Positions 47,001-53,801 of a stretch of DNA of 64,000 nucleotides are shown here, piece by piece (the first letter of the stretch is position 1; the number at the start of each line of letters is the position of its first letter). The notes under the pieces were generated by a model. The model was not told where the DNA came from. It made no database searches and saw only the letters and a program-made list of their open reading frames with translations. This DNA is from Providencia heimbachae ATCC 35613 (GTDB lineage Bacteria; Pseudomonadota; Gammaproteobacteria; Enterobacterales; Enterobacteriaceae): the NCBI RefSeq assembly GCF_001655055.1, contig NZ_LXEW01000032.1:62001-126000 (forward strand), written 5' to 3'. The position numbers were made by a program, and so were the translations under genes.

Positions 47001-47583
47001 TTTTAAATGATAATTGTTTATCAGCCTCTAAGCGAATTTGGGCATTACCACGTTGATTCATCCAATTCTGTATAGAAGTACTGACCGTTGAGGTGACCAT
47101 GTTACGAACTAACGTTTCAGTATTTTCCTGGCTAGGTTTATTGGTTAAAAATTTACCCGTCTGAGACGCTAATTGTGCAAGTTTAATCTCATCATTTGTT
47201 GGTATTATCTCTTTTGGCTTTGTACTATCCCATATTATGGTTGGTAATGGCGCCATAGGGATATCTAATTCCGCACCAGATTGCAATTGTTCAAATGGTT
47301 GAGAGAAAGTACGAAACTGATTTAATTTACGTAAAGAATCAATAGTAATATTATATTTTTTAGTAATAGAGAGAATGGTTTCCCCCTCTTGTAATCTATA
47401 AGCTTGCGTTTGATGGAAGTCTAATTGATTCTCAGATAATAATTTTTGATTAAAAATGGTGGTACTATTTGCGATAGTTGGGGTAAAAACACAAGATAGC
47501 GGGAAGCTAACTTGTGTAATAATATTTAGCCAAGCAATAAGCTTAAAGCGTTTAGGAATATTATTCCTAAATTCTGTGTTCAT
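38002..47583 (-). CDS. Giant intimin/invasin-type inverse autotransporter adhesin
   Basis: A 3193-residue outer-membrane adhesin. Order: signal region 1-~39; LysM peptidoglycan-binding domain ~62-110 (YRLQEGETILSITKKYN...); intimin-type 12-strand beta barrel ~170-400 (NLGFGIRWFGDQQMFGANTFFDHDISRGHSRFGLGAEY is diagnostic); then many bacterial Ig-like (Big_1) domains, of which residues 643-1450 are four near-identical 202-residue repeats. From ~2500 the domains are of the Big_2 type (LSFDKSVKSTTYSSAIDNG...). The last ~140 residues form a separate domain with two cysteines. A basic patch (MMKRAKRSAPHGEARGLKASRKK) precedes the repeats. It lies beside the T3SS genes and may aid close contact with host cells; that is inference. 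Confidence 0.94.
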   Translation of the reverse strand: MNTEFRNNIPKRFKLIAWLNIITQVSFPLSCVFTPTIANSTTIFNQKLLSENQLDFHQTQAYRLQEGETILSITKKYNITIDSLRKLNQFRTFSQPFEQLQSGAELDIPMAPLPTIIWDSTKPKEIIPTNDEIKLAQLASQTGKFLTNKPSQENTETLVRNMVTSTVSTSIQNWMNQRGNAQIRLEADKQLSFKNSQFDILLPLYETEQKLLFTQGSLHRTDDRLQTNLGFGIRWFGDQQMFGANTFFDHDISRGHSRFGLGAEYHRDFLKLAANSYHPISQWKASKDLDDHAERPSHGWDIRAEGWLPNYPHLGGKLTYEQYYGDRVALFGAKNLQRNPHAITASVNYTPFPLLTFTAEQRQGKSSQQDTRLGMNITYHLGKTWKEHINPEAVSKLRSLVGGRYDFVDRNNNIILQYLKKEVIHLLFSSVITGYAGEKKPLEYTVNSQYGFDHINWSAPVMIAAGGQFIDEKNGRYSVILPEYKSDTKAVNLYTVNATAIDKKNNSSPNVTLQVIVTQPAIYSTKSGITPQKVSLTANGKTEQTLTLLVKDKNGHPIDIAADEIRLEKTSMMKRAKRSAPHGEARGLKASRKKTVKISPFSRLAAGQYQATLTAGITPEIFSLTPVVRETLFSPIQVTIVADKTTPQISSPIVNTTQPQVANGKNPVEIKIQLTDTHGNPLANTEVTWGSNKDSKEVIFKDTVTTTDKDGFATATINSTVSGEVQITATADSATPQDIQVTFVPDKTTSTIATNNIHIAQKETVANGKTPNVVEIKVTDAHGNPVPNTEVKFATDKGQLTETTVKTDSHGVAKTEITSAVAGDAIITITVDGKETQQTLLFESDKTTPQISSPTVNTTQPQVANGKNPVEIKIQLTDTHGNPLANTEVTWGSNKDSKEVVFKDSVTTTDNDGFATATINSTVSGEVQITATADSATPQDIQVTFVPDKTTSTIATNNIHIAQKETVANGKTPNVVEIKVTDAHGNPVPNTEVKFATDKGQLTETTVKTDSHGVAKTEITSTVAGDAIITITVDGKETQQTLQFESDKTTPQISSPIVNTTQPQVANGKNPVEIKIQLTDTHGNPLANTEVTWGSNKDSKEVIFKDTVTTTDKDGFATAIINSTVSGEVQITATADSATPQDIQVTFVPDKTTSTIATNNIHIAQKETVANGKTPNVVEIKVTDAHGNPVPNTEVKFATDKGQLTETVVKTDSHGVAKTEITSTVAGDAIITITVDGKETQQTLQFESDKTTPQISSPTVNTTQPQVANGKNPVEIKIQLTDTHGNPLANTDITWDSNKAPKEVVFKDTVTTTDKDGFATAIINSTVSGEVQITATASGATPQDIQVTFVPDKTTSTIATNNIHIAQKETVANGKTPNVVEIKVTDAHGNPVPNTEVKFATDKGQLTETTVKTDRHGVAKTEITSTVAGDAIITITVDGKETQQTLQFESDKTTPQLVKPNTSNPPQVANGAAPFEIKTQLTDANGNPLANTVVKWLSDKSSSEVTFSNTTTMTDKDGYATTQVTSTTAGNVVITATANNTSPQKISVEFLPDNSTATIKPSDLVISHTSSVADGSTPNTVSVTVTDAKGNKIPNIEVGFKTDKGNLTNTKVMTDANGIAKTELKSTEIGNALVTISVGGNSFDKTISFIANHQTAKVNSVIPEPKKLYLADGKTRVIYTAKVIDANNNPIANMDVNWSSNLPTSELEITPKISKTDAQGVTTIAVTSTKAAPVIVTASVNNNSKSASSISFTADNTKAQISAFNISKQTIIANGTDTTLIDTYITDNYGNPLEGVEVKFTNNRGKDVNIATLSPLFKTNKNGYVKVEVSTRKAMEIILSAQIASNSSAKSTTIRSIADNSTATATITASKDSVQISQRTQKVTLKAVVKDAEQNPLVNTPITWLSDNNQLNTNTTLTDSQGQAQVELSGYTAGKTTVTAQLLNSNEEQKVIQFLASEAKAQYSSFEIKPQTITANGQMQATAIFTLKDQWDNPITGKSVQWESDNKAITISDKQELATNKGVYQAKISGTQAGSYTIKAISGTIIKQKMIGFVADQSTSTLTDINITGLSSVKADGVSHITVQAIIKDAAGNPASGIPVGWKTEIGELNQVISNTDYRGIAQVTLTSSIAGKGKVSAILGQSTKKIANEITFLPDSPSKSASTVVLTVPSISAATGKTEVIVTIKDNTGNRLWGLHKKISLGYSTDLGLEKTPVFTENKTRVGTYHAELSGIKAGKTNVSVYVDGVKLDNDVALTVTANSRTAKVRGDITSVKTTEVVGNEVTYNATFEDANGNLLGAGVPVFWIANDGTLLSASQTITDANGQSRITVKRNLVGSAEVTVNLTSQNSKAARVVHFTQATLDISKTTFGLVTDTIVAGKQTHLNIVLKDQFGNLLTRPIASIKVKSSTSHISIKPVTEVALGHYQAVVTSNQAVTGILNVEVDGVALTQPKNLNIIGDKADLNIKDLVASTKTVKVGSSTGVIYQVTVVDKYGNPLPAVNVSWHLQGKAEPFPYSSTTNLQGVAEIKLTSLKAGELVMTAVLSDKVEKKASVVQVIAGDINTQLSTFTANKTEIGPDNKEEIFFTVKLQDDFGNAISNQKVMIESNLPKSDFIIQSVVDHQDGRYSAKATAATTAAKKGSVKLTAKVNNKTIAKSIDIKIDAITPILSFDKSVKSTTYSSAIDNGQTIKGLPNGFMPRWSSDNTSIATVDDQGKVKLKKAGRTKIWARIDGDGVYKSAAVSYDLDVEKAKPKLKLTSSKTIKATWDDGAKPKIEAAFDNTDAATLPVEYISKHSNIAQIDFQTGVIAQIKPGVAKLTINTKETEQFLADSQEITYDLAKAHFNIKFTHSEQETTDQKNQFNLQQASPAVPQKAGAVWVSDSKAIVDISSNGSINRLSKGKTKLTLAIKNNDYYEDTQASYTTKVYAKPNLSSTNIVYRNNGQEKRSGTEWLPVYTDDTLTVNIPPIQYTEYDKPLSVEVLLKSGNRILKTEKLQNIGKHNSVTFQPDKDYYKKDLVIEVNAPGKTNLGIVASKQHNVLVDYIDPLRIGKLQTDYQPRYIVTDDDKDDADNKCLDAASAWLYSSHRHFLIQPITKLDIGTKSLLVPLRISHSVQKVNGDVDTFDFKNHYEVKNTDRYKFDSVSRKYSVKSACLSDYYGNGILKTHLEFGDKSENYEMKFYWEGLNRHPHKPSI
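43234..45657 (-). repeat. Four 606-bp tandem repeats inside the adhesin gene
   Basis: Units at 45657-45052, 45051-44446, 44445-43840 and 43839-43234 are nearly identical and each encodes 202 residues (two Big_1 domains starting DKTTPQISSP and DKTTSTIATN). Differences are a few codons per unit (for example PIVNTT/PTVNTT, EVIFKDT/EVVFKDS, DSHG/DRHG). The next domain (from 43233) is clearly diverged. The array is prone to unequal recombination. Confidence 0.93.
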
Positions 47584-47809
47584 TAATAGCTCCAGAAAGG
47601 GTGGTTTAAATATAATAAATTCATTTTCTAATAAACATTTCTCATCGGACTTGGTTGTCAGTGTCTAATTTGAAATTTATTTCAAGATTTATAGGCATAC
47701 AGGTATGAAAATTAAATTTTAATAAATTTAATTTTATGAGTTTATAATTGTTTTTTATTTAAATTTTGATGTTGTATTTTTTATTTTTTGGTCAGTGTTG
47801 GTTTTTTTA

Positions 47810-48235
47810 TTATTGTATCGGTATAATAGGTAATGATAACTTTTCTGAGTGATTCATGGGGATTTCAATTATTTTATTGCTCATCATAATCAATTCACCT
47901 TCCTTTTCAATTCTAACGCTTGCACCTAGTTGATGAGGGCTATTGACTAATTCATCCGGTAGATTAATTGAAAAAGAAACTGTACGATTAGTTTCAGTTG
48001 TTTTGAAATGGAAATCAAAACTGTTTTTAATTGAATGAGTTATATCTAGATTAGTAATAGAAAGTGTAATATCTGAATTTTCTGGAATATCCGTTGATTG
48101 TGAATAAACATCACCTTTAATATTAAATTTAGACTTTATATTTTTAGTGAAATTTGCACACCCAAATAATAAACTCATGAATATTAATGTAAGCATAGGG
48201 CGTAATAAGTGATTAAATCTATTTGATTTTCGCAT
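47810..48235 (-). CDS. YscW/YbaY-like lipoprotein, possible T3SS pilotin
   Basis: The 141-residue product has a lipoprotein signal with lipobox LLFGC (Cys ~26) followed by A-N, which favours the outer membrane. The mature part (GDVYSQSTDIPENSDITLSITNLDITHSIKNSFDFHFKTT... then SFSINLPDELVNSPHQLGASVRIEKEGELIMMSN) has the beta-rich pattern of the YscW/YbaY family. YscW is the pilotin that brings the secretin to the outer membrane in Ysc systems. It stands at the end of the T3SS minus-strand arm, so a pilotin role for InvG is plausible but unproven. Confidence 0.6.
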   Translation of the reverse strand: MRKSNRFNHLLRPMLTLIFMSLLFGCANFTKNIKSKFNIKGDVYSQSTDIPENSDITLSITNLDITHSIKNSFDFHFKTTETNRTVSFSINLPDELVNSPHQLGASVRIEKEGELIMMSNKIIEIPMNHSEKLSLPIIPIQ

Positions 48236-48261
48236 AATTTACCTGTAACTATATTGATAAT

Positions 48262-48690
48262 TTATTGGGATGAGTGATTAAAAACCCTTTGTAAAAAGCA
48301 TTTAATATAAGTATAAAGATTATGTTTTTCACTTCTTTTGGGTAGAATAGGCATCTCTGATTTTTCACCCGTATATAAAATTCCAATTCTTGGTAATGTC
48401 ATTATAAGGCTTTCGTCTAATTCGATTTTTTTGAAGGATTGGCGTAATTGTCTAACCAGTTTATAGTAGCTACTTTCGGTCACTATCGTACCGCGTTTTT
48501 CCCATATTTCATACATGACATCTCTCTTACTATTTGTTTTTATTAATAATAATTTTAATAAGCAAGATTCGTTTTCTGAAAGATTTACCGTTAATTTTCC
48601 TCGAGAAAGCGTACGTTTGAGAGGGTCATAAACCACTTGTTCAGACAAAAGAACCATAGGTTCTATTTCATGATGGTTGATGTTACTCAT
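48262..48690 (-). CDS. OmpR/ToxR/HilA-type winged-helix regulator (DNA-binding domain only)
   Basis: Start 48690 (GGGAA before the ATG) gives 142 residues. Residues ~12-105 form a Trans_reg_C winged helix: VVYDPLKRTLSRGKLTVNLSENESCLLKLLLI, then KRDVMYEIWEKRGTIVTESSYYKLVRQLRQSFKKIELDESLIMTLPRIGILYTG. There is no receiver domain, membrane segment or TPR region, unlike OmpR, ToxR/CadC or HilA. It lies at the T3SS minus arm, so it is a likely local regulator, comparable in place to HilA. Confidence 0.75.
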   Translation of the reverse strand: MSNINHHEIEPMVLLSEQVVYDPLKRTLSRGKLTVNLSENESCLLKLLLIKTNSKRDVMYEIWEKRGTIVTESSYYKLVRQLRQSFKKIELDESLIMTLPRIGILYTGEKSEMPILPKRSEKHNLYTYIKCFLQRVFNHSSQ

Positions 48691-48993
48691 AATATTTCCC
48701 ATAAAAATAGTTTAATTGAATAGTAATTATATACATCCTAATTATCCATAAATTAGTGTCAATATAAAAAACGACACACTATAAGATAACTAAAAAATTA
48801 AGGCGTTTTTTTATAATAAGACAAAGTACATTGATGATGTAAATTTAACTCATTATATGGATGTATTTATATCAATTTTATATTTGTATTTTTTATATTT
48901 TATAATGGGAAAGGTTTAGTTTATTAAGAATACAAACTAAACCTGTTAATTCTGGTCGGATATTTTATAGGCGACAATATTTAGAATTCTTTT

Positions 48994-49458
48994 TTATATG
49001 AATGAAATGTCGTCATCTTCACCATCGAGGCTAAATTTGTTCATATTATGACTAAGTTGCTCCGTTAATGGTGAGCTCATTAGGCTTACGGACATATAGC
49101 GATACAATGCCTTCTTGAATTTTTCATTTAAATGATTCAGCTCAGGGTTTTTAGGTGATTGAATCATTTGCATAGTACCGGCAATAAAATTTTCTTTTTC
49201 ATGCTTTTTTAAGCTAATCATTTTTTTAAATAAGCATGAAAAAAATGCTTTTGAGTCATTACATACTTTAAACTCACTAATAAACTGATTAATACTTGCC
49301 TGATCATCAGTTGAAAAATTGGTCATGTTAATATTATTTTCCTTCTTATTTTCAAACTTTAATTGCCATTCTGATGAAACTTTTTGCTGCAAGTTTCCAT
49401 TGGATAGCTGTGTTGATGGAAATGTAGAGGCATGATTAATCGGTGGTGTTATCTTCAT
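48994..49458 (-). CDS. Hypothetical protein in the orgC position of the T3SS
   Basis: A 154-residue protein whose start overlaps the orgB stop by 23 bases. It is hydrophilic and helical, with no signal peptide, and ends in an acidic tail (SLDGEDDDISFI). In Salmonella SPI-1 the gene after orgB is orgC, a 150-residue protein that promotes needle assembly; length and position agree. I cannot confirm sequence similarity, so this is a positional assignment. It could also be a secreted substrate or chaperone. Confidence 0.55.
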   Translation of the reverse strand: MKITPPINHASTFPSTQLSNGNLQQKVSSEWQLKFENKKENNINMTNFSTDDQASINQFISEFKVCNDSKAFFSCLFKKMISLKKHEKENFIAGTMQMIQSPKNPELNHLNEKFKKALYRYMSVSLMSSPLTEQLSHNMNKFSLDGEDDDISFI

Positions 49459-50092
49459 TTTGATTGCTCGATAAATTAATTAATTCAATCATCTTTTGAT
49501 AATTATCTTTCTGTTCTTTCAATAGGTTACAACGTGTTGAGACTGAAAATACATGAGGTAATATATTATTTATGGCCACAGTAGGAGAGAAATATGTAAT
49601 TTTGTTATCAATTTCAAGTGCAATCGTATTTGAGGTACTCACTTTTAGTGAAATATCTGGCATGGTATCTCTAAATTGTTTTTGCATTTTAGAGGGTAGA
49701 TACAAAGTCACATTCTCTAATTTAGTTCTCTGTTGTTTAAAATAGTGAACGATAATATCGTGTAAGCGTTCATCAGTAAAAAATTCAGTGAGTCGTTGCA
49801 CTAATAGAGCCTCACTTGTTTTTATTTTTTCTTGATATTGCTTTTCACTATTTTCTATCGTGTTAATGAAATTAGAGAGTAATTGTTTTATGCCATTATT
49901 ATAACCGTTTTGGTAAGCTGTATTATAAATTTCATTTTTTTCTTGTATCGCTGTTTGGTAGTAAGCATTTGCTTTTTTATGGGCTTGTTTAACGACAGCC
50001 CTGCAGTATTTATCTGCACTTAGTATCGGGCTTTTAATTAAAACTTTTTCAAATAAAGTCTGCTTGATATTGGGTTGTGTTTTCTCTGACAT
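49436..50092 (-). CDS. orgB: T3SS stator/ATPase regulator OrgB (SctL)
   Basis: Start 50092 (MSEKTQPN) gives 218 residues; a TTG at 50110 is possible. OrgB/SctL holds the ATPase to the cytosolic sorting platform. The N-terminal half is a long charged coiled-coil (AVVKQAHKKANAYYQTAIQEKNEIYNTAYQNGYNNGI, ~35-75), the usual SctL/FliH pattern. The C-terminal half contains the FliH-type globular domain (YFKQQRTKLENVTLYLPSKMQKQF...). Length fits Salmonella OrgB (226). Its start overlaps the orgA 3' end by 44 bases. Confidence 0.85.
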   Translation of the reverse strand: MSEKTQPNIKQTLFEKVLIKSPILSADKYCRAVVKQAHKKANAYYQTAIQEKNEIYNTAYQNGYNNGIKQLLSNFINTIENSEKQYQEKIKTSEALLVQRLTEFFTDERLHDIIVHYFKQQRTKLENVTLYLPSKMQKQFRDTMPDISLKVSTSNTIALEIDNKITYFSPTVAINNILPHVFSVSTRCNLLKEQKDNYQKMIELINLSSNQNEDNTTD

Positions 50093-50621
50093 AGTGACAT
50101 GTTTCTTCAATTATATTCCAAGGTAGCATCGTTTTTATCGATGGTCGTGCTAGCGTCTGTATAGCGTTACTAAACATGTATTTCGCTCTGTGGGTGTAAA
50201 TATCGCCAAAAGGCGATAAACACAGCAATAGCTGATCCATTCCAAGAGCAAGCAATGTTTGTGGTGTTACTAAAGGCAGGCTATCTAACTGCCAAAATGA
50301 TTGACCTAAACGTGTATGTAGTATGCGGTATTGCGATAACTCACCCCACCAAGGAAGAGGAGTAGGGTGTAATATCACACCTAAACCTAATGCAATTTTA
50401 GGTAAATCTAGCCAATGATTAGATAACACAGTGGGCAATAGACAGGTTCTTTCATTGGGTAATGTGAGTGAATATTGTTGTATCAGCCATTGGTTATGTT
50501 CTTTTTGTAGTAAAGGGGGTAATTCATGATACAGAGCATGATTAAACTCCCGATGAAAATAGTGACCGGGTGCGAGAAAAATATTGCTCTGGTGAATTAA
50601 AAGTTTATTCAACTGTGTCAT
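50049..50621 (-). CDS. orgA: T3SS sorting platform protein OrgA (SctK)
   Basis: A 190-residue protein like OrgA/MxiK, which links the sorting platform to the inner ring. The start MTQLNKLLIHQSNIFLAPGHYFHREF and the middle WLDLPKIALGLGVILHPTPLPWWGELSQYRIL are recognisable SctK features, with tryptophan-rich segments. Its start lies 17 bases inside the prgK 3' end. The length is close to Salmonella OrgA (199). Confidence 0.82.
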   Translation of the reverse strand: MTQLNKLLIHQSNIFLAPGHYFHREFNHALYHELPPLLQKEHNQWLIQQYSLTLPNERTCLLPTVLSNHWLDLPKIALGLGVILHPTPLPWWGELSQYRILHTRLGQSFWQLDSLPLVTPQTLLALGMDQLLLCLSPFGDIYTHRAKYMFSNAIQTLARPSIKTMLPWNIIEETCHYVRENTTQYQADFI

Positions 50622-51357
50622 GAGGTTGTATCTCTGAACTATTGATTACTGTTTGTTGCTTTTTATTTTGGCGGTACCAAAGTAAAAGTAGCGCACTAAA
50701 TAGGCTTATAATTACTGCAATAATAGTGCTGATTAAGACTGGGTTAGTTGAATAATCTGACTCAGGTTTTATTTGATACTGTAGAGGAGGGCGATTAACA
50801 ATAACAACTGAAACATTGTCATAACCCGTTTCAGCAAAACTGCTGGTTAGGAATAACTTGATTTTATTCATCATCATTTTTGGGTCCTCATTGCCTGAAT
50901 AGGTCACTAGGCTAGAGACTTTTTGAGCTTGTTTTACGGCTCCATTTCCATTTAAAGGATAACTAACGTGAACTCTTGCATTAATTACATCAGGGATAGT
51001 CAGTAATGATTGTTCTAACCGTTGTTCAATTAAAGAAAGTAAGCGGGTACGCTCGGCCTGCGGTGATGCAACCAGCGAGTCTCCAGGAAATGCTTGAATA
51101 ATTTCTACCGGATCTTTTGATGGCAAATTGTATTGGCGTAATAAGTCAACAGCAATCACAAAATCACGAGGCGAAACACGAATAGAATCTCCATTTTTAT
51201 TATCTTGTTTACGATTAGCATCAACGCCATGCTGTTGTAATATTGCAAGCACCTCGTTACTTTGCCTTTGGCTGAGCTTACTAAGTAATAATTGATTATC
51301 ACAACCTAGTAGTAAGCCAATAAAACCAATTAAAATAAACTTCTTCAGCATATTCAT
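50605..51357 (-). CDS. prgK: T3SS inner-ring lipoprotein PrgK (SctJ)
   Basis: A 250-residue lipoprotein that forms the inner-membrane ring. The lipobox LLLGC gives the acylated cysteine at about 19. Two SctJ ring-building domains follow (LSKLSQRQSNEVLAILQQHGVDANRK and LLSLIEQRLEQSLLTIPDVINARVHVSYP). A C-terminal membrane helix (~202-227) with a short basic tail completes the family architecture. It starts only 3 bases after prgJ. Confidence 0.95.
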   Translation of the reverse strand: MNMLKKFILIGFIGLLLGCDNQLLLSKLSQRQSNEVLAILQQHGVDANRKQDNKNGDSIRVSPRDFVIAVDLLRQYNLPSKDPVEIIQAFPGDSLVASPQAERTRLLSLIEQRLEQSLLTIPDVINARVHVSYPLNGNGAVKQAQKVSSLVTYSGNEDPKMMMNKIKLFLTSSFAETGYDNVSVVIVNRPPLQYQIKPESDYSTNPVLISTIIAVIISLFSALLLLWYRQNKKQQTVINSSEIQPHDTVE

Positions 51358-51360
51358 AAG

Positions 51361-51663
51361 CTATTGTGCTTTTATTACGGTATCAACTGCAGAGACACTC
51401 TTGTGTACCAATGTACTGATCATATTTAGAGCCAGGCTGTAATTACCAACTTGGTTTTGGAGTTCCAATAATTTAGCGGGATTACTTGGGTCAGTATTAT
51501 TTGCTTTTGTAATCAGGTTCGCTTTTTCATTCCCAACAGTTGCTGTGTATTCAGCAAAAAGTTTTTTTACTGTATCCTCTAATGGTAATGATGTTACCGT
51601 TGATGTCGGTGTCATATCGGTAAAATCAGATACTGAAAACTTTGGTGTAGTAATCGTTAACAT
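51361..51663 (-). CDS. prgJ: T3SS inner rod protein PrgJ (SctI)
   Basis: A 100-residue, signal-less secreted helical protein; Salmonella PrgJ has 101. The C-terminal helical hairpin (LLELQNQVGNYSLALNMISTLVHKSVSAVDTVIKAQ) is the rod/needle family pattern, with conserved QxxxxxYxLxxxxxSxxxxKxxxAVxTxxxxQ. AAAGGAA lies before the ATG. It is next after the two needle genes, as prgJ follows prgI. Confidence 0.9.
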   Translation of the reverse strand: MLTITTPKFSVSDFTDMTPTSTVTSLPLEDTVKKLFAEYTATVGNEKANLITKANNTDPSNPAKLLELQNQVGNYSLALNMISTLVHKSVSAVDTVIKAQ

Positions 51664-51716
51664 AATTGTTTCCTTTAAACTTTAGAGCACCATATTGAGT
51701 GATGCTCTAATAAATA

Positions 51717-52019
51717 TTAGACGTTTCGAATAATCGCTTGAGCAGCATCTTTTATTGACTTCATGACATTACTTTGTAATTGGCGCGCCATATTATAATT
51801 TCCGCTTAATGCGGTGATTTTGCCAAGTACCAGTGGGTTATCGACTTCTAAACTTGGATTATCAAGCATGGATTTTAATTCATCCCCGACGACTTTAACG
51901 CGATCACTGATCCCCGCAGAGCTGCGGTACATCATGCCCCATTTATTATCACTCGCTGTTGTGCTGGTTGTTTCTAATGTAGATGCAGTCCAATTCCCAT
52001 TTGTATCTATTGCTGGCAT
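51717..52019 (-). CDS. T3SS needle protein PrgI (SctF), copy 2
   Basis: A 100-residue needle subunit (Salmonella PrgI has 80), with GAGGAAAATAAT before the ATG. The C-terminal helix NYNMARQLQSNVMKSIKDAAQAIIRNV aligns with the PrgI end (SEYNLYRNAQSNTVKVFKDIDAAIIQNFR pattern). The last 75 residues are identical to the upstream copy at 52070-52390. The first ~25 residues (start MPAIDTNGNWTAS) differ from that copy. Both copies have an N-terminal extension compared with PrgI. Confidence 0.9.
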   Translation of the reverse strand: MPAIDTNGNWTASTLETTSTTASDNKWGMMYRSSAGISDRVKVVGDELKSMLDNPSLEVDNPLVLGKITALSGNYNMARQLQSNVMKSIKDAAQAIIRNV

Positions 52020-52069
52020 ATTATTTTCCTCTTTAAATTAATTTTAATTAATAAATCATGGTTATAAGA

Positions 52070-52390
52070 TTAAACATTGCGAATAATAGCTTGTGCCGCA
52101 TCTTTAATTGATTTCATGACATTACTTTGTAATTGCCTTGCCATATTGTAGTTGCCACTTAGTGCAGTAATTTTTCCCAGTACTAATGGGTTATCGACTT
52201 CTAAACTTGGGTTATCAAGCATGGATTTTAATTCATCGCCGACGACTTTAACGCGATCGCTGATCCCCGCAGAGCTGCGATACATCATTCCCCACTTACC
52301 ATTATCGACAATATCTTGACCTGAGCTATCTTTAACAATACGATCTGCTTCAAGTGTTGATGCCGCCCAGTTTCCGTTCACTAGAGCCAT
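52070..52390 (-). CDS. prgI: T3SS needle protein PrgI (SctF), copy 1
   Basis: A 106-residue needle subunit encoded just before the second copy (51717-52019) and after prgH. The start is MALVNGNWAASTLEADRIV, with AAGG 8 bases upstream. From KWGMMYRSSAG to the C-terminus (75 residues) it equals the other copy exactly, although the DNA differs at many third positions. The N-terminal insert KDSSGQDIVDNG is absent from copy 2. Whether both are assembled into needles cannot be told from the sequence. Confidence 0.9.
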   Translation of the reverse strand: MALVNGNWAASTLEADRIVKDSSGQDIVDNGKWGMMYRSSAGISDRVKVVGDELKSMLDNPSLEVDNPLVLGKITALSGNYNMARQLQSNVMKSIKDAAQAIIRNV

Positions 52391-52406
52391 ATAAATACCT
52401 TGTTTA

Positions 52407-53582
52407 TTAAAATGTAGTTGAATTAAATAGCCAATGATTATTACCTAAAAGAACATAGCCACTGGCGTTAGTGATAAATGATTTCCCTATCAAAACATTG
52501 TTTTCAAGAGAAATAGAAAATTGAATATATTTTTCCCCCCATTCTTTATAAAATGAATTTGTGAAATTAATTAAAGAAATAGTCTGTTTATCATTGAGAC
52601 TATCTTTTATGACATAAATTATTTTTTTATCTTTAACTATTTTATGCCATTTTACATCAATCTCTGTCAGTCCTAATTCTGATTTTTTTAGTAATTCATC
52701 GGAATTGATTTGATGTATTTCAATTTTTTTATAACAACTAAAATAGCTTGAAAATAGATTGTCTATGGCGTCATTGCTTTTAACTTCGCTATCAATCGAT
52801 AATTTTTTAATCACAGGTTGGCAAGGATTAGATAGATCAATTTTTAAAATATTTGGAATTAATTCTATTAGCTTGCCTTCAAGTTCTTCTTCAAATTGAT
52901 TAATTTTTTTGATTATAAATCTTTCGCCGTAATTGGTATTTACCAGACGTTGCATGCTCCAATCTAAATCTCGCTGTGTTCTTACCAAGATAAGATTTTT
53001 GCCTTGTATTTCTTCGGATACGATAATAGGAAATTGTGTTCCTTTAAGAATGTTTTCAATTTCAGTAATTTTCTTTGATTGAGTATGGTTATTATCATTT
53101 GGGAATGTGACCATAAACGAAAAAAAAACAATAAATATTGAAAGAATAATAAATGAAGTTTTTATAATAGGGTGTGTTTTTTTCTTTTTTATTTTTTCAT
53201 TCTTAAGTATTTTAGGAGCACTGTTTTTTGAATCAGCAAGTTCCCAAGGTGTATCAAGTAACTTGATAACAACTGGGAAAATATCAACTAACAATAGCTC
53301 TTGAAGTATGATGGAAAAGACGGTGTCCTTATTTTTATTATGGATTTTGATAGCGATTTTTTCTGCTATGTTATCTTCTTCTGAAATAATAGAGAATTCA
53401 CAATCAGTTTCTTCGCTAGGAATATAGTAGGTAGTGAAACCATTCTCAGCAATATCAGTTTTGTAATTAATATCTTTACCAATGACAATGTGATTTTTAT
53501 CTACATTAATCATTAATTCCTGACCAGCCATAGGGCCGCTAGCTATTTTCATTATACAAGTACGGCTATTTGTATTTTTCAT
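52407..53582 (-). CDS. prgH: T3SS inner-ring protein PrgH (SctD)
   Basis: A 391-residue protein (Salmonella PrgH 392) and the outer partner of PrgK. The N-terminal cytoplasmic FHA-like domain (~1-125) is followed by a basic stretch and one membrane helix (~141-164, TSFIILSIFIVFFSFMVTF), then three periplasmic ring-building domains. The end is NASGYVLLGNNHWLFNSTTF. First gene of the minus-strand T3SS arm, divergent from invF across a 219-base gap that must hold both promoters. Confidence 0.88.
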   Translation of the reverse strand: MKNTNSRTCIMKIASGPMAGQELMINVDKNHIVIGKDINYKTDIAENGFTTYYIPSEETDCEFSIISEEDNIAEKIAIKIHNKNKDTVFSIILQELLLVDIFPVVIKLLDTPWELADSKNSAPKILKNEKIKKKKTHPIIKTSFIILSIFIVFFSFMVTFPNDNNHTQSKKITEIENILKGTQFPIIVSEEIQGKNLILVRTQRDLDWSMQRLVNTNYGERFIIKKINQFEEELEGKLIELIPNILKIDLSNPCQPVIKKLSIDSEVKSNDAIDNLFSSYFSCYKKIEIHQINSDELLKKSELGLTEIDVKWHKIVKDKKIIYVIKDSLNDKQTISLINFTNSFYKEWGEKYIQFSISLENNVLIGKSFITNASGYVLLGNNHWLFNSTTF

Positions 53583-53801
53583 AAAGATAATCTCATTGCA
53601 GTGTTTTTGCTTTAGTTGCTATGTGTGTTTATTGCGGATAGTAAATAGAAAATACATTAGTGAGTCAGCTGAAATTATCTTATTCATTCACACTATATAT
53701 TTTTATCATAAAGTATGAGGTATTCCAGACTATTCCATTGAGTATTTTTATTTTATCGAACACCCTGCATCTATTCATATCTAATAGATAAGGCCTATAT
53801 A

